Of a DNA stretch of 64,000 nucleotides, positions 44,028 through 52,734 are shown one piece after another (the first letter of the stretch is position 1; each line of letters opens with the position of its first letter). Below the pieces are notes generated by a model, which saw only the letters and a program-made list of their open reading frames with translations, did no database searches and was not told the DNA's origin. Location of the stretch: NCBI RefSeq assembly GCF_900451175.1, contig NZ_UGJJ01000003.1, positions 186,001-250,000 of the forward strand, in the 5' to 3' direction. The DNA comes from Kingella potus. Its GTDB lineage: Bacteria; Pseudomonadota; Gammaproteobacteria; Burkholderiales; Neisseriaceae. The translations under genes were made by a program, and so were the position numbers.

Positions 44028-45320
44028 ATGAAAAAACTCGACACCCAATCCCCCACTTTCCCTTCCGAACTCAACGCCCTGCTGGCGTTTGAAACCGCGC
44101 AAAACCCCGAAACCGAACGCATCGTGGCCGACATCTGCGCCGACGTACGGCAGCGCGGCGATACCGCACTCATCGAATACACCAACCGCTTCGACGGCAC
44201 AGCCGCACAAAGCATGGCCGACCTGACGCTGGCGCAAAACGATCTGCAAGCCGCCTTCCACCGCCTGCCGCACGACATCCAAACCGCCCTGCAAACCGCC
44301 GCCGAGCGCGTAAAAAGCTACCACCGCCGCCAAAAAACGGAATCGTGGAGCTACACCGACGAAGACGGCACCCTGCTCGGCCAACAAATCACCCCGCTCG
44401 ACCGCGTCGGCATTTACGTCCCCGGCGGCAAAGCCGCCTACCCCAGCTCCGTCATCATGAACGCCATGCCCGCGCACGTGGCCGGCGTAGGCGAAATCAT
44501 CATGGTTGTCCCCACACCGAAAGGAGAACGCAACGACATCGTACTGGCCGCCGCCTACGTTGCCGGCGTACACCGCGCCTTTACCGTCGGCGGCGCACAG
44601 GCCGTAGCCGCGCTGGCCTACGGCACCGAAAGCATCCCGCAGGTCGATAAAATCACCGGCCCCGGCAACGCCTTTGTCGCTGCCGCCAAACGCCGCGTAT
44701 TCGGCGTAGTCGGCATCGACATGGTGGCCGGCCCCTCCGAAATCCTCGTCATTGCCGACGGCAGCACACCCGCCGACTGGGTGGCAATGGACTTGTTCAG
44801 CCAGGCCGAACACGACGAAATAGCCCAGGCCATCCTAATCGGCACCACACAGCAATATCTCGACGACGTTCAAACCGCCATGAACCGCCTGATAGACACC
44901 ATGCCGCGCCGCGCCATCATCGAAGCCTCTTTAAACAGCCGTGGCGCAATGATACTGGCCAAAGATTTGGACGAAGCCTGCGCCATCGCCAACCACATCG
45001 CGCCGGAGCATTTGGAGCTTTCGGTAGAAAACCCGCAGCATTGGGCGGAAAAAATCCGCCACGCAGGCGCAATCTTCATGGGACGCTACACCAGCGAAAG
45101 CCTCGGCGACTATTGCGCAGGCCCCAACCACGTCCTGCCCACCAGCCGCACCGCCCGCTTCTCCTCCCCGCTGGGCACCTACGATTTTCAAAAACGATCC
45201 AGCCTGATCCAAGTTTCCGCAACAGGCGCACGCAAACTGGGACAAACCGCCAGCCTGCTGGCACACGGCGAAAGCCTCACCGCCCACGCACGCGCGGCAG
45301 AACTCCGTTTCCAAGAGTAA
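44028..45320 (+). CDS. hisD: Histidinol dehydrogenase
   Basis: A 430-residue enzyme that performs the last two oxidations to L-histidine with NAD+. YVPGGKAAYPSSVIMNAMPA, ITGPGNAFVAAAKR, AGPSEILVIADG and DLFSQAEHDEIAQAILIGTT carry the NAD- and zinc-binding residues; HIAPEHLELSVENPQHWAEK and ESLGDYCAGPNHVLPTSRTA complete the active site. Start and length are standard. It stands alone between DUS hairpins, away from other his genes. Confidence 0.97.
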   Translation: MKKLDTQSPTFPSELNALLAFETAQNPETERIVADICADVRQRGDTALIEYTNRFDGTAAQSMADLTLAQNDLQAAFHRLPHDIQTALQTAAERVKSYHRRQKTESWSYTDEDGTLLGQQITPLDRVGIYVPGGKAAYPSSVIMNAMPAHVAGVGEIIMVVPTPKGERNDIVLAAAYVAGVHRAFTVGGAQAVAALAYGTESIPQVDKITGPGNAFVAAAKRRVFGVVGIDMVAGPSEILVIADGSTPADWVAMDLFSQAEHDEIAQAILIGTTQQYLDDVQTAMNRLIDTMPRRAIIEASLNSRGAMILAKDLDEACAIANHIAPEHLELSVENPQHWAEKIRHAGAIFMGRYTSESLGDYCAGPNHVLPTSRTARFSSPLGTYDFQKRSSLIQVSATGARKLGQTASLLAHGESLTAHARAAELRFQE

Positions 45321-45338
45321 GCCGCAACAAACGGCAAC

Positions 45339-45380
45339 AGGCCGTCTGAAAAGCCCGACAAGGTTTTTCAGACGGCCTTT
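45339..45380 (+). terminator. DUS inverted-repeat terminator
   Basis: AGGCCGTCTGAAAAGCC-N-TTTTTCAGACGGCCTTT, 18 bp after hisD. Confidence 0.8.
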
Positions 45381-45521
45381 CCCATCCGCAGCCGACCACC
45401 GGCAAAATATCCGGCAAACCCGTTTCACAGCAGCCAGAGGCCGTCTGAAAAAATGATTTCCATACCGTTTACCACCGTTTCCGCTATACTGTCCGCATTT
45501 CCAACCGCAAGGAGCAAGCAC

Positions 45522-45989
45522 ATGAAAAACATCCTACTTCTCTCCCTCGCCGCCATCACGCTCACCGCCTGTTCCGGCTCCTCCGTCAACCTCGGCATCG
45601 GCGGCTTCGGCCGCCATCTCGGCTTAGGCACATCCGTCAGCATCCCCGTCGGCGGCAAAAAAACCCCGTCCGATGCCGACATCCCCGACACCGCCAAAGA
45701 ACAAACCGTCGTCGTCCGTTTCGCCGCCGACGGCCAAGCCACCGACAGCCCCGCCAAAGGCGGCAGCTACCGCCAGCTTCTCGGCAAACGCAGCGACAGC
45801 GAATACCTGGTGCAGGACTTCTACGAAGACGGCGGCGCAAAACGCACCGACCCGATGGTGCTTACCCGCCAAGCCCTGTTTTCCGCCGACGCACACCCGC
45901 AAGACGGCACACTCACCGTCTACTCCCCCGACGGCAAAATCCTGCGCCACCAGCTCTACCGCAACGGCCAGCCCGCCGCCCAGCAATAA
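45522..45989 (+). CDS. Putative lipoprotein of unknown function
   Basis: A 155-residue protein with a lipoprotein signal peptide: MKNILLLSLAAITLTACSGS, with lipobox LTAC, so it is probably anchored in the inner or outer membrane. CAAGGAGCAAGCAC precedes the ATG and a TATACT box lies 32 bp upstream. The mature part contains VNLGIGGFGRHLGLGTSVSI and a VRFAADGQATDSP...YLVQDFYEDG region. I do not recognise a family with known function. Confidence 0.8.
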   Translation: MKNILLLSLAAITLTACSGSSVNLGIGGFGRHLGLGTSVSIPVGGKKTPSDADIPDTAKEQTVVVRFAADGQATDSPAKGGSYRQLLGKRSDSEYLVQDFYEDGGAKRTDPMVLTRQALFSADAHPQDGTLTVYSPDGKILRHQLYRNGQPAAQQ

Positions 45990-45998
45990 ACCGCACGC

Positions 45999-46030
45999 AA
46001 AAACAGCCCGACAAGCAATCGGGCTGTTTT
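45999..46030 (+). terminator. Rho-independent terminator
   Basis: AAAACAGCCCGA-CAAGCAA-TCGGGCTGTTTT, 10 bp after the lipoprotein gene; not DUS-based. Confidence 0.88.
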
Positions 46031-46087
46031 CCGTTTCGATGACTTTCCGGCCGGCCGAAACCTTTGCCAAACCCCTAATCTGCCCGA

Positions 46088-46149
46088 AACCCGTACCTGT
46101 CCGAAACCCGTACCTGTCCGAAACCCGTCATTCCCGCGCAGGCGGGAAC
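46088..46149. repeat. Short tandem repeat plus degenerate dRS3
   Basis: About 2.5 copies of the 17-mer TACCTGTCCGAAACCCG (46094-46127) run into ATTCCCGCGCAGGCGGGAAC (46130-46149), a dRS3 copy with one mismatch. The 350 bp between the lipoprotein and tRNA-Glu hold only these repeats and two terminators. Confidence 0.7.
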
Positions 46150-46292
46150 CTCCTTGGATACTTTGAAATTATTGTAAAAACAACGCAACAAAATTCCCGC
46201 CTGTGCAGGCATGATAGAAAGAAGGCTTTTGCAAAGGTTTCAAACAGCGGCGACACAAACGAAAAACGCTTAACAAGTTGAATTTAATAAAC

Positions 46293-46333
46293 AAAAAAGA
46301 CTTTCCGTATAGATTTTCGGAAAGTCTTTTTTT
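46293..46333. terminator. Rho-independent terminator of tRNA-Glu
   Basis: AAAAAAGACTTTCCG and CGGAAAGTCTTTTTTT pair perfectly, 7 bp downstream of tRNA-Glu on the minus strand. Confidence 0.88.
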
Positions 46334-46339
46334 CAAAAC

Positions 46340-46415
46340 TGGCACGCCCACGGGGATTCGAACCCCGGTTGCCGCCGTGAAAGGGCAGTGTCCTAGGCCT
46401 CTAGACGATGGGCGC
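46340..46415 (-). tRNA. tRNA-Glu (TTC)
   Basis: A 76-nt cloverleaf on the minus strand with encoded CCA. The acceptor arm GCGCCCA pairs with TGGGCGT, the anticodon loop reads CCTTTCA (anticodon TTC), and the T-loop GGTTCGAATCC is standard. Isolated, with its own terminator. Confidence 0.97.
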
Positions 46416-46548
46416 GTTGCGGGAAGACGCGCACTATACGGAAGGGGGGGTTTTACGTCAAGCGCGGGGGCGGCGGGCGGATTTCAGACGGCCTGCCACG
46501 GGCGGGGGCATACTGTATAATGCGGCGGTTTGACAAAAGGAACCAGCC

Positions 46549-47448
46549 ATGTGGTTTAAGCAAATCAGTTTTTACCCGCTTGATAAAGAAAAACTGCCCG
46601 ATCCGGAAACGCTTTCCGACAAACTCGGCGCAGCGGCATTTGCCCGCTGCCAGGGGCTGGACCGGTTCAGCGAAGGCTTCGCACCTGCCGTTCCGTTTTC
46701 GCCCGAACCGGTTTTTCCTGCCGACTACACTTGGCGCGTGGCCTTGAAAAAAGAGGAAAAAGTGCTGCCCGCCGCCGTGATACGCGATGTTTTGGACGAA
46801 AAAGTGGAGGAAATCCAAAACAACGAGGCGCGCAATGTCGGCCGCAAGGAAAAGCAGGAGCTGAAAGAACAGATTACCGACGACCTGCTGCCGCGCGCCT
46901 TTACCCGCAGCAGCCGCGTGCAGGCTGTTTTCGATACGCGGCACGGTTTTTTGCTGGTAAACAGCGCATCGCCGGCCAAGGCCGAAAATATGCTGACCAA
47001 GCTGCGCGAAGCCTTGGGCGGCTTGGAAGCGTCGCTGCCGCATACCAAACAGTCGCCATCCAGCCTGATGACGGCCTGGCTGCTCGACGGGCATTGCGCC
47101 GGCGGTTTCAAACTGGACTGCGACTGCGAACTCAAAGGCGCGGGCGATATTGTGCCGGTGGTTAAAGTGTCGAAACAGGATCTGACCGCCGACGAAGTGG
47201 TGCAGCACGTCAGAAACGGCAAAACCGTTACCCAGCTCGGCCTGGTATGGCGCGAGCGGATTGCCTTTGTTTTAACGCAGGATTTTACGCTCAAACGCAT
47301 CCAATACCTCGATGTGTTGCAGGAAGAGGCGGAAAGCCACGGCGACGATGCCGAAAGCCTGACTTTCGCTTCGCAAATCCTGATGACCGAAGCCCTCAGC
47401 ACCATGATTGCAGAACTGGCCGCACACTTGGGCGGCTGGCAGGACTGA
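46549..47448 (+). CDS. rdgC: Recombination-associated protein RdgC
   Basis: A 299-residue protein that forms a ring around DNA and modulates RecA; in Neisseria it affects pilin antigenic variation. The start MWFKQISFYPLDKEKLPDPE, the FSEGFAPAVPFSPEPVFPAD region and AFTRSSRVQAVFDTRHGFLL are characteristic. AAGGAACCAGCC precedes the ATG, and TATAAT lies at 46516-46521. Full length. Confidence 0.95.
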   Translation: MWFKQISFYPLDKEKLPDPETLSDKLGAAAFARCQGLDRFSEGFAPAVPFSPEPVFPADYTWRVALKKEEKVLPAAVIRDVLDEKVEEIQNNEARNVGRKEKQELKEQITDDLLPRAFTRSSRVQAVFDTRHGFLLVNSASPAKAENMLTKLREALGGLEASLPHTKQSPSSLMTAWLLDGHCAGGFKLDCDCELKGAGDIVPVVKVSKQDLTADEVVQHVRNGKTVTQLGLVWRERIAFVLTQDFTLKRIQYLDVLQEEAESHGDDAESLTFASQILMTEALSTMIAELAAHLGGWQD

Positions 47449-47449
47449 T

Positions 47450-47490
47450 TTTTCAGACGGCCTCAAAATATGTTTGAGGCCGTCTGAAAA
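47450..47490 (+). terminator. DUS inverted-repeat terminator
   Basis: TTTTCAGACGGCCTCAAA and inverse directly after the rdgC stop codon. Confidence 0.75.
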
Positions 47491-47589
47491 CATAGGAAAC
47501 AAAGAAAACCTTATCCGGAAACAATAGATTTGCTTTTCATCCGACTTGCCGGAAACAGTACGGAATATTGAAGACAGAAAAGGACAAAA

Positions 47590-48009
47590 ATGTTGAAAAA
47601 CATACTTCTGCTGCTGACCGCCCTCACCGCCCTACCCGCCCACGCGGCCTCTCTGCCTTCCTACGGCGGGCAAGGCTGCGCCTATGAAGGCGCAGTCGGT
47701 GCGGACAATCTCCCCGAAGGACAGGGCGTGTGGACGTGCGCCAACGGCAACCGCTACGAAGGCGCGTTCAAAAACGGAAAATTCAACGGCAAAGGCCGTT
47801 TTACGGTAACACAGCGCGGCGACATCTTCCTCGAACCCTTCGGCGTATACAGCGCGTATTTCAAAGGCATGACCGTCGAAGGCGGCTTCCAGAACAACCG
47901 CGCCTCCGGCCGCCACAAAATATTTGAAAACGGACAACAGCTTTTCGATGTCCGTTTCGACAAAGGCATCATGAAAGACGTAAAACTCACCGCCAAACCG
48001 AAAAAATGA
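47590..48009 (+). CDS. Secreted MORN-repeat protein
   Basis: A 139-residue protein with a signal peptide (MLKNILLLLTALTALPAHAA). The mature part carries MORN-like repeats: GQGVWTCANGNRYEGAFKNG and KFNGKGRFTVTQRGDIF, plus GMTVEGGFQNNRASGRHKIF. MORN repeats form small beta-sheets and bind lipids or proteins. AAAGGACAAAA precedes the ATG. Function unknown. Confidence 0.8.
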   Translation: MLKNILLLLTALTALPAHAASLPSYGGQGCAYEGAVGADNLPEGQGVWTCANGNRYEGAFKNGKFNGKGRFTVTQRGDIFLEPFGVYSAYFKGMTVEGGFQNNRASGRHKIFENGQQLFDVRFDKGIMKDVKLTAKPKK

Positions 48010-48010
48010 T

Positions 48011-48050
48011 TTTTCAGACGGCCTCTATACCATTGCAGGCCGTCTGAAAA
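48011..48050 (+). terminator. DUS inverted-repeat terminator
   Basis: TTTTCAGACGGCC and GGCCGTCTGAAAA around a short loop just after the MORN gene. Confidence 0.75.
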
Positions 48051-48079
48051 CGCCACCGAACCGCAAAACAGGACTCCCC

Positions 48080-48646
48080 ATGAGCATCAAATCCGACAAA
48101 TGGATCCGCCGCATGAGCGAACAGCACGGCATGATCGAACCCTTCGAGCCGCGCCAAATCAAAGAAACCGACGGCAAAAAAATCATCTCCTACGGCACAT
48201 CCAGCTACGGCTACGACATCCGCTGTGCCAACGAATTCAAAATATTCACTAACATCAACAGCACCATCGTCGATCCGAAAAACTTCGACCCGAAAAACTT
48301 CGTAACAGTGGAAGACGAGTGCTGCATCATCCCCCCCAACTCCTTCGCCCTCGCCCGCACCGTCGAATACTTCCGCATCCCGCGCAACGTGCTGACCGTG
48401 TGCCTGGGCAAATCCACCTACGCCCGCTGCGGCATCATCGTCAACGTAACCCCGTTCGAGCCTGAATGGGAAGGCTACGTTACCCTCGAATTTTCCAACA
48501 CCACCCCGCTGCCCGCCAAAATCTACGCGGGCGAAGGCGTGGCGCAGGTATTGTTTTTCGAAAGCGACGAAATCTGCGAAACCTCCTACAAAGACCGCAG
48601 CGGCAAATACATGGGGCAAACCGGCGTAACCCTGCCGAAAACCTGA
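48080..48646 (+). CDS. dcd: dCTP deaminase
   Basis: A 188-residue dCTP deaminase producing dUTP for thymidylate synthesis. It has IKSDKWIRRMSEQHGMIEPF, YGTSSYGYDIRCANEFKIF, the active-site region STYARCGIIVNVTPFEPEWE with its catalytic Glu, and GQVLFFES-like GVAQVLFFESDEICETSYKD, matching E. coli-type Dcd along its length. Start ATG at 48080. Confidence 0.96.
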   Translation: MSIKSDKWIRRMSEQHGMIEPFEPRQIKETDGKKIISYGTSSYGYDIRCANEFKIFTNINSTIVDPKNFDPKNFVTVEDECCIIPPNSFALARTVEYFRIPRNVLTVCLGKSTYARCGIIVNVTPFEPEWEGYVTLEFSNTTPLPAKIYAGEGVAQVLFFESDEICETSYKDRSGKYMGQTGVTLPKT

Positions 48647-48652
48647 TCCGCC

Positions 48653-48697
48653 GTTTTCAGACGGCCTTTTTGCAAGATTAGAGGCCGTCTGAAAAAC
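48653..48697. terminator. DUS inverted-repeat terminator
   Basis: GTTTTCAGACGGCC and GGCCGTCTGAAAAAC around a 17-nt loop between dcd and yaaA. Confidence 0.7.
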
Positions 48698-48730
48698 ACA
48701 TCCGTCCCATTCCACCATCCGGCCGACACC

Positions 48731-49507
48731 ATGCTCCTGCTTATCTCACCCGCCAAAAACCTCAACGAAAAAGATCCCGCACCCGTCTGCGGACACACCC
48801 TGCCCGCCCTGCTACCGGAAGCCGCAGAGCTTATGGACGAAGTCAGGCAACTGGCTCCGCAGCAAATCGCCGCGCTCATGCACGTTTCCGACAAAATCGC
48901 CCTCCTCAACGCCGAACGCAACGCCGCCTGGCACACACCGTTTACCCCTGAAAACGCCAAACAGGCCGTCTTCCTCTTCAACGGCGACGTATACGGCGGA
49001 CTCGATGCCCCCAGCATCGGCACCGACGGCCTTGCCTATCTGCAACAACACCTGCGCATCCTCTCCGGCCTCTACGGCCTGCTGCGCCCGCTCGACCTCA
49101 TCCAAGCCTACCGCCTGGAAATGGGCATCCCCTTTGCCAACCGTCGCGGCAGAAACCTTTACGAATACTGGGGCGCACGCATCACCGCCCTGCTCGCCGA
49201 CACCCTGCGCGAACAACAGGCCGACACCATCGTCAATCTTGCCTCGCAGGAATACTTCAAAGCCGTGCAGCCGGAAAAACTGCCCGCCCGCATCATCACA
49301 CCCGTCTTCAAAGACGAAAAAAACGGCGTGTATAAAACCATCAGCTTCCACGCCAAGCGCGCGCGCGGCCTGATGGTGCGCTATGCCGCCGAACACCGCG
49401 CCGCCGTCCCCGAACAGCTCAAACACTTCGACAGCGAAGGCTACGCCTACAACGACGCCGCCTCCACGGAAAACGAATGGGTCTTCATGCGGGCGGCACG
49501 AAAATAA
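48731..49507 (+). CDS. yaaA: Peroxide stress protein YaaA
   Basis: A 258-residue UPF0246 protein. LLLISPAKNLNEKDPAPVCG, the GDVYGGLDAPSIGTDGLAYL stretch, RILSGLYGLLRPLDLIQAYR and VNLASQEYFKAVQPEKLPAR are hallmark motifs. YaaA lowers free intracellular iron under H2O2 stress in E. coli and binds DNA. Full length with standard start. Confidence 0.95.
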   Translation: MLLLISPAKNLNEKDPAPVCGHTLPALLPEAAELMDEVRQLAPQQIAALMHVSDKIALLNAERNAAWHTPFTPENAKQAVFLFNGDVYGGLDAPSIGTDGLAYLQQHLRILSGLYGLLRPLDLIQAYRLEMGIPFANRRGRNLYEYWGARITALLADTLREQQADTIVNLASQEYFKAVQPEKLPARIITPVFKDEKNGVYKTISFHAKRARGLMVRYAAEHRAAVPEQLKHFDSEGYAYNDAASTENEWVFMRAARK

Positions 49508-49566
49508 GGCCGGCGCGCTCTTGCCAAACCCAAAACGCTCGGATATTATGCGCGGCTTCAAGAAAC

Positions 49567-49657
<91 letters not shown>

Positions 49658-49687
49658 CTCTTGCACTTTCAAATGCGCCGTAATACA

Positions 49688-49777
49688 GGAAACGTGGCAG
49701 AGAGGCTGAATGCAGCGGACTCGAAATCCGCTAAGGGCGCAAGTCCTTCGTGGGTTCGAATCCCACCGTTTCCGCCA
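49688..49777 (+). tRNA. tRNA-Ser (CGA)
   Basis: 90 nt including CCA. The acceptor stem GGAAACG pairs with CGTTTCC, the anticodon loop CTCGAAA gives CGA, and a long variable arm is present. Co-transcribed with the upstream tRNA-Ser and followed by a terminator. Confidence 0.97.
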
Positions 49778-49793
49778 ACAGCCGGTTCAGATA

Positions 49794-49829
49794 AAACAGG
49801 GTAAGGTTTTAACGACTTACCCTGTTTTC
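49794..49829 (+). terminator. Rho-independent terminator of the tRNA-Ser pair
   Basis: AAAACAGGGTAAG-N-CTTACCCTGTTTTCTTTT, a strong stem with T-tract 17 bp after the second tRNA-Ser. Confidence 0.9.
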
Positions 49830-49947
49830 TTTTCGGCTGTCTGAAAACGGCAAAGCAGTAAATCCGCAGAAACAGACTTTTAAAAAAAGGCGAAACCGCC
49901 GAAAATATCCGCCCCATATCGACCTCCGTTACCGCCGCCGAACTGCC

Positions 49948-51849
49948 ATGAACCGCTTCCAAAGCCTTACCTTCCGCCTCAAATTCTTCACCCTGTTGTG
50001 GATTGCCGTGTCCGTCGCCTCGATTGTGTTCACGCTTTATCTTTCGCTGTGGCTGGAAGGCAATGCGGCGGCGATCAACGATTTGGGCAGCCTGCGTTTC
50101 CAAAGCTACCGGCTGGCACTTTTGGCGGAGGAAGCCGTGCCGCAGCCGGAAATCGACGCGCGGATCGGGCAGTTTGACGAAGTGTTGGCCGCCGTGCGGC
50201 GCGGCGATCCGCAGCGGCCGCTGTCGCTGCCGGACAATCCGCAGGTCATGGCGCGGATGGCCGCTTTGGAGACGCAGTGGCGGCAGGAAATCAAGCCGGT
50301 TTTCCAAGCCGCCTCGGCGGGACGCAAAATCGGCTCGGCGCAACTGGACAGCTTTCTCCACACCGTCGACGACACCGTGGCGGCGGTGGAGCGCACCAGC
50401 GCGGCCTACATTACCTGGCTGCGCATCTTCCAAAGCGCACTGCTCGCGCTGGTGCTGGTCAGTTCGGCGGTGATGGTGTGGCTGACGCGGATTTGGATTA
50501 TCGCGCCGCTGCAAGAGCTTTTGAGCGGCGTTCAGGCGGTGCGCGACGGCGACTTCGGCGTGCAGATGCAGGCGGCGGGTTCGTCGGAATTTGCCGAAGT
50601 AAACAGCGGCTTCAACCAGATGAGTGCGCGGCTGTCCGAGCTGTACGGCAGCCTGGAGCAGCAGGTGGCGGAAAAAACGCAGGATTTGGAACGCAAAAAC
50701 TTCATCCTCGGCACGCTTTATGCGTTTTCCTCGGTGCTGGGCAAGCCGCAGAGCGCGACGGAGGCTTCGGAAGTGTTTTTGGAGCGGCTGATGAAAATCG
50801 CCGAAGCCGATGCGGGCAGCGTACGCCTCACCGACCCGAAGCGGCAGCGCATGGACTTGGCCGCGCAGATCAGCCTGCCCCAATCCCTGCAACAGTCCGA
50901 AGCCTGCTCGAAAATCGGCGACTGCTTCTGCGGCGCGGCGGTGCAGAACAACGAAGCGCGTGCCATCCGTTTTTACGACACGCGCCCCAAAGCCGCCGAC
51001 CTCGGCCCGCAATACGACTACGAATGCCGCCGCCACGGCTTTGCAGACCTGCGCGTGCTGCCCATCCGCTACAAGGAGCAGGACATCGGCATCGCCACCC
51101 TCTACTACCGCCATACCCAGGAAATCGGCGGCACCGTGGGCGAGCTTTTGGAGCTTTTGTGCAGCCAGTTCGGCGTGGTCGTTACCAACAGCCGTCTGGG
51201 CGAGGAAAGCCGCCAGCTTGCCGTGTTGCAGGAGCGCAACCTGATTGCCCAGGGGCTGCACGACAGCATCGCCCAAACCCTAGCCTTTCTGAATTTGCAG
51301 GTACAGATGCTCGAAAGCGCGCTGGACTCGGGCAGCAGCGAGCTGGCCGGCGAAAACCTGCAATTCATCAAAAGCGGCGTACAGGAATGCTACGACGATG
51401 TGCGCGAACTGCTGTTGAATTTCCGCACCAAAATCGGCCGCCGCGATTTTGCCGAAGCAGCCGACGAAGTGGTTGCCCGCTTCCGCCGCCAAACCGGCAC
51501 CGAAGCCCATATCGTCTGGACGCAGGACCAGGGGATGCCCCTTTCCAGCGACCAGCAGCTCCAATGTATTTTCATTTTGCAGGAAAGCCTGTCCAACATC
51601 CGCAAACACGCCCGCGCCGCCCGCGTGGACATCGAAATCGACAACGGCCGCGACTTCGTGATGACCATTACCGACAACGGCATCGGCTTCGATGCCGAAC
51701 ACCTCGAAAAGCTCTCCGGCAACCACGTCGGCCTCAACATCATGAAAGAGCGTGCCGCCCGCATCCGTGCGCAACTGAACCTCGCCTCCCAACCCGGGCA
51801 GACCCGCATCCGCCTGATTCTGCCCGCCCAAGAAAGACACCCCGCATGA
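49948..51849 (+). CDS. NarX/NarQ-type nitrate/nitrite sensor histidine kinase
   Basis: A 633-residue membrane kinase. Helix 1 (about residues 12-35) and helix 2 (about 168-190) enclose a periplasmic sensor with the P-box-like stretch LGSLRFQSYRLALLAEEA, which matches the nitrate-binding helix of NarX (GSLRMQSYR). A HAMP domain, a cysteine-containing central GAF-like region and a HisKA_3 dimerisation helix with phosphoacceptor His in LIAQGLHDSIAQTLAFLNLQ follow, then a HATPase_c domain (DNGIGFD, GLNIMKERA). The response regulator overlaps its stop. In gonococci and meningococci the homologous pair NarQ-NarP controls aniA-norB denitrification. Confidence 0.9.
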   Translation: MNRFQSLTFRLKFFTLLWIAVSVASIVFTLYLSLWLEGNAAAINDLGSLRFQSYRLALLAEEAVPQPEIDARIGQFDEVLAAVRRGDPQRPLSLPDNPQVMARMAALETQWRQEIKPVFQAASAGRKIGSAQLDSFLHTVDDTVAAVERTSAAYITWLRIFQSALLALVLVSSAVMVWLTRIWIIAPLQELLSGVQAVRDGDFGVQMQAAGSSEFAEVNSGFNQMSARLSELYGSLEQQVAEKTQDLERKNFILGTLYAFSSVLGKPQSATEASEVFLERLMKIAEADAGSVRLTDPKRQRMDLAAQISLPQSLQQSEACSKIGDCFCGAAVQNNEARAIRFYDTRPKAADLGPQYDYECRRHGFADLRVLPIRYKEQDIGIATLYYRHTQEIGGTVGELLELLCSQFGVVVTNSRLGEESRQLAVLQERNLIAQGLHDSIAQTLAFLNLQVQMLESALDSGSSELAGENLQFIKSGVQECYDDVRELLLNFRTKIGRRDFAEAADEVVARFRRQTGTEAHIVWTQDQGMPLSSDQQLQCIFILQESLSNIRKHARAARVDIEIDNGRDFVMTITDNGIGFDAEHLEKLSGNHVGLNIMKERAARIRAQLNLASQPGQTRIRLILPAQERHPA

Positions 51850-52520
51850 ACACCGAAAACCAAAACATCCGCATCGTCCTCATCGACGACCACACCCTCT
51901 TCCGCAGCGGCATCAAAGCCCTGCTCGCCCGCCAGAGCGGCTTTGAAATCGTCGGCGAAGCCGCAGACGGCCTCTCCGGCATCAAAACCGTGCGCCAGAC
52001 CGAGCCGGACGTGGTGCTTTTGGACTTGGATATGCCCGTGATGAACGGCCGCGAAACCCTCGCCCAAATCCTCAGCGTCCGCCCGCACCAGTGCGTCGTC
52101 ATGCTGACCGTGTCCGAAGACAGCGACGACCTGCTCGAATGCATGAGGCTGGGTGCGCACGGCTTTCTGCTCAAAAACATCAACGCCGACTTCCTGACCG
52201 AATCCATCCGCAACGCCGCCGAAGGCAACAACGTCTTCTCGCCCGAAATGATGGCCAGCATGGTGCAGTCGCTCATCCGCCCCGCCAAACCCGCGCAGGA
52301 CAACCGCCTCGAAGAACTCACCGCCCGCGAACTCGAAGTGCTCGGCTACCTCGCCGCCGGCCACAGCAACAAAATCATCGCCCGCAGCCTCGATTTGGCC
52401 GAGTCCACCGTCAAAGTCTATGTGCAGAACATCCTGCGCAAACTCGAGCTGACCAGCCGCGTCCAGGCCGCCGTGTATGCCGTGCAGCACAAAGTGCCGC
52501 TGCCGCCGGAAAAAGCATAA
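51846..52520 (+). CDS. NarL/NarP-type response regulator
   Basis: A 224-residue regulator. The receiver domain has the acidic pair in VLIDDHTLFRSGIKALLA, the phospho-acceptor in VVLLDLDMPVMNGRE and Lys in GAHGFLLKNINADFL. The C-terminal LuxR-type helix-turn-helix reads LTARELEVLGYLAAGHSNKI followed by STVKVYVQNILRKL. Its ATG overlaps the kinase stop (ATGA), so the pair is translationally coupled. It probably activates nitrite/nitric-oxide reduction genes elsewhere. Confidence 0.93.
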   Translation: MNTENQNIRIVLIDDHTLFRSGIKALLARQSGFEIVGEAADGLSGIKTVRQTEPDVVLLDLDMPVMNGRETLAQILSVRPHQCVVMLTVSEDSDDLLECMRLGAHGFLLKNINADFLTESIRNAAEGNNVFSPEMMASMVQSLIRPAKPAQDNRLEELTARELEVLGYLAAGHSNKIIARSLDLAESTVKVYVQNILRKLELTSRVQAAVYAVQHKVPLPPEKA

Positions 52521-52553
52521 GGCATCCGCTGCGCACAAACACACCACGCTTGG

Positions 52554-52606
52554 AGGCCGTCTGAAAACACAGTTTTGCCAAACCCTGTTTTCAGACGGCC
52601 TTTTTT
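52554..52606 (+). terminator. DUS inverted-repeat terminator with T-tract
   Basis: AGGCCGTCTGAAAACACAG and inverse ending CCTTTTTT, 33 bp after the response regulator gene. Confidence 0.88.
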
Positions 52607-52734
52607 ACCCGCCCCGCCGCAGCGCGGCAAAACACGGCTCAAACACCTCCCCCGCTTCACCCGCCCCCTGCCGTTTCCCCGTCGGCGGCTATATAATCCG
52701 CCCTTTTTCAGACGGCCTTAACCGGAGGACAACC

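Noticed and set aside
46088..46149. Possible small CRISPR array
   Set aside because: Repeats are 17 bp, directly tandem without spacers, and run into a dRS3 copy. No cas gene is in the window. The many DUS copies are not arranged as repeat-spacer arrays either.
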